This document shows positions 57,535 through 59,348 of a DNA stretch of 59,348 bases, one piece after another. A program made the position numbers and the translations under genes. How positions within the stretch are numbered: the first letter of the stretch is position 1; each line of letters starts with the position of its first letter. The notes below the pieces were generated by a model. The model was not told where the DNA came from, made no database searches, and worked only from the letters and a program-made list of their open reading frames with translations. The stretch lies in NCBI RefSeq assembly GCF_002087075.1, contig NZ_MWSM01000007.1, forward strand, positions 6,844 to 66,191. The letters run 5' to 3'. This DNA comes from Streptococcus pseudopneumoniae ATCC BAA-960 = CCUG 49455. GTDB taxonomy: Bacteria; Bacillota; Bacilli; Lactobacillales; Streptococcaceae.

Positions 57535-59182
57535 AAAACTAAATATTTGGACAGCCTCCTCTTTCTTCATCTTTCTTACTTATCTTGTCTTTCTCGTTTA
57601 TCCTATCGTTACCGTGCTCAAGCAAGCACTCATACATGAAGGACAATTCTCACTAGCTAATTTTGTCACTTTCTTTAGTAAAGCCTACTACTCTGAGACA
57701 CTCGTCAACAGTTTCAAGGTTTCCATTACCGCTACTGTCACTTCCTTAGTTGTAGGAACCCTATTAGCTTATCTCTTCTCTATGTATGACTTCAAGGGAA
57801 AGAAATTTCTACAAATATTGATTATCATTGCTTCCATGTCAGCTCCTTTCGTGGGAGCCTACTCCTGGATTCTCTTGCTGGGACGAAATGGGGTCATTAC
57901 TAAATTCCTGACAAATACCCTTCATCTTCCAGCTATCGATATTTATGGATTCAAAGGAATTGTACTTGTCTTTACACTGCAACTATTCCCACTGGTATTT
58001 CTATACGTTGCTGGGACAATGAAAAGTATTGACAATTCTCTACTTGAAGCTGCTGAAAGCATGGGTTCCTTCGGATTTAAGCGTATCGTAACGGTTGTTT
58101 TGCCTCTCCTAGTTCCAACCTTACTAGCTGCTGCCCTACTTGTATTTATGAGAGCATTCTCAGACTTTGGAACGCCTATGTTGATTGGTGAAGGATATCG
58201 GACTTTCCCCGTCTTGATTTATACTCAATTTATTAGCGAGGTTGGAGGAAATTCGGCTTTTGCATCTGCTTTAGCAATTATGGCGATTATCATTGCCTTG
58301 GCAATCTTCCTTATCCAAAAATACATTTCAAACCGCTACAGTTTCAGTATGAATTCGCTCCATCCAATTGAGCCTAAAAAAACCACAAAAGGAAAAATGG
58401 TTGCCATTTATGCAACAGTCTACGGAATTATCTTGTTCTCTGTTCTACCTCAAGTCTACTTGATTTATACTTCTTTCCTAAAAACATCAGGTATGGTATT
58501 TGTCAAAGGCTATTCTCTAAACAGTTACAAGGTAGCTTTCAATCGTATGGGATCTGCTATTTTCAATACTATTCGTATCCCTTTGATTGCCTTAGTTCTA
58601 GTTGTCCTATTTGCAACATTTATCTCCTACCTAGCCGTTAGAAAACGGAATTTATTTACAAACTTAATTGACAGCCTCAGTATGGTCCCTTATATTGTAC
58701 CAGGAACCGTTCTAGGGATTGCCTTCATTTCTTCCTTCAATACTGGCCTATTTGGAAGTGGATTTCTTATGATTACAGGAACTGCTTTCATCTTGATTAT
58801 GTCCCTATCTGTCAGAAGATTACCTTATACTATTCGCTCATCTGTTGCTAGTTTGCAACAAATAGCACCAAGTATTGAAGAAGCCGCGGAAAGCTTAGGA
58901 AGTAGTCGTCTCAATACCTTTGCCAAGATTACAACTCCAATGATGCTATCTGGTATTATTTCTGGAGCCATCTTATCTTGGGTCACAATGATTTCAGAAC
59001 TCTCTACTTCTATCCTCCTCTACAATGTCAAAACAAGAACAATGACTGTAGCCATTTATACAGAGGTTCTCAGAGGGAATTACGGTGTAGCCGCAGCCTT
59101 GTCAACTATCTTGACTATTCTAACAGTAGGTTCCTTGCTCTTGTTTATGAAAATCTCTAAAAGCAACAGCATTACACTTTAG
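57524..59182 (+). CDS. ABC transporter permease with two fused permease domains (FbpB/AfuB-like)
   Basis: A 552-residue integral membrane protein with about 12 helices, the usual fused arrangement for iron or AfuB-like permeases. Two EAA loops are visible: EAAESMGSFGFKRIVTVVLPL and EAAESLGSSRLNTFAKITTP. It would form the channel for the lipoprotein-delivered substrate. Confidence 0.94.
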   Translation: MERKKLNIWTASSFFIFLTYLVFLVYPIVTVLKQALIHEGQFSLANFVTFFSKAYYSETLVNSFKVSITATVTSLVVGTLLAYLFSMYDFKGKKFLQILIIIASMSAPFVGAYSWILLLGRNGVITKFLTNTLHLPAIDIYGFKGIVLVFTLQLFPLVFLYVAGTMKSIDNSLLEAAESMGSFGFKRIVTVVLPLLVPTLLAAALLVFMRAFSDFGTPMLIGEGYRTFPVLIYTQFISEVGGNSAFASALAIMAIIIALAIFLIQKYISNRYSFSMNSLHPIEPKKTTKGKMVAIYATVYGIILFSVLPQVYLIYTSFLKTSGMVFVKGYSLNSYKVAFNRMGSAIFNTIRIPLIALVLVVLFATFISYLAVRKRNLFTNLIDSLSMVPYIVPGTVLGIAFISSFNTGLFGSGFLMITGTAFILIMSLSVRRLPYTIRSSVASLQQIAPSIEEAAESLGSSRLNTFAKITTPMMLSGIISGAILSWVTMISELSTSILLYNVKTRTMTVAIYTEVLRGNYGVAAALSTILTILTVGSLLLFMKISKSNSITL

Positions 59183-59193
59183 TTTCCCCCATC

Positions 59194-59230
59194 AAAAACA
59201 GCCGAAAGGATTACCCTCGGCTGTTTTTTC
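59194..59230 (+). terminator. Terminator of the ABC transporter operon
   Basis: AAAACAGCCGA / TCGGCTGTTTT stem with a TTTTTTC tail, just after the permease stop. Confidence 0.9.
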
Positions 59231-59285
59231 TTATCTTGATATTCCTATCAAATCCCTAGTTCATAGCAAGCAAGTCTAGACTGAT

Positions 59286-59348
59286 TATACTCAATGAAAA
59301 TCAAAGAGCAAACTAGGAAACTAGCCGCAGGTTGCTCAAAGCACTGCT
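59286..59348 (-). repeat. Partial BOX element
   Basis: Reverse-oriented boxC end (TATACTCAATGAAAATCAAA) and start of a boxB unit (GCTCAAAGCACTGCT), cut by the window end. Confidence 0.88.

Overview
The window is chromosomal DNA of a Streptococcus of the mitis group, most likely S. mitis or S. pseudopneumoniae, or a close pneumococcal relative. This rests on near-pneumococcal core proteins, BOX and RUP repeats, CiaR-type small RNA genes, a cell-wall pullulanase (SpuA) and a lectinolysin-type cytolysin. The first is read from the sequence. The species call is inference.

Layout. 1-1695: GlsB-like membrane protein, aminopeptidase PepS and a 48-residue membrane peptide. 1717-6508: a defence-like block with a DinJ/YafQ toxin-antitoxin pair and a WYL regulator followed by two translationally coupled DUF262 (GmrSD-like) genes. 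6612-15146: a small protein resembling a degenerate DnaA AAA+ domain, then polC, fusA, rpsG and rpsL. 15200-22160: IS30 remnant, RUP, lectinolysin and SpuA; these last two are divergent and both have cre-like sites. 22186-27675: an operon with two URO-D-fold proteins, a tiny membrane protein and a cystine/polar amino-acid type ABC transporter, interrupted by a BOX element. 27896-34582: a flavin-dependent monooxygenase-like gene and the mannitol operon mtlA-mtlR-mtlF-mtlD with a clear MtlR-type operator. 34680-43222: repeats, then glmS, a GH1 glycosidase, proS, eep, cdsA and uppS. 43297-48600: a rearranged small-RNA region with four CiaR-box small RNA genes, an intact Fst-type type I toxin-antitoxin locus, a recombined Fst relic retaining its antisense promoter, a nonsense-broken nucleotidyltransferase gene and ruvB. 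48145-52709: two GNAT acetyltransferases, a membrane protein and leuS. 52796-59182: a YesM/YesN-type two-component system directly upstream of an AfuABC/FbpABC-like ABC transporter, then a terminator and a partial BOX element.

How the parts fit. Much of the accessory content concerns carbohydrate use: SpuA for alpha-glucans, Mtl for mannitol, GH1 for beta-glucosides, and perhaps the AfuABC-like importer for sugar phosphates. CcpA (cre) and MtlR control are visible in the promoters. The 43-48 kb region is a hotspot of small-RNA duplication: csRNA genes, fst loci and acetyltransferase ends occur in related copies, and one csRNA looks like a recombinant of the other two. The most unusual candidates are the WYL/DUF262/DUF262 cassette, the URO-D plus transporter operon, the DnaA-like protein beside polC, and the orphan Fst antisense locus.
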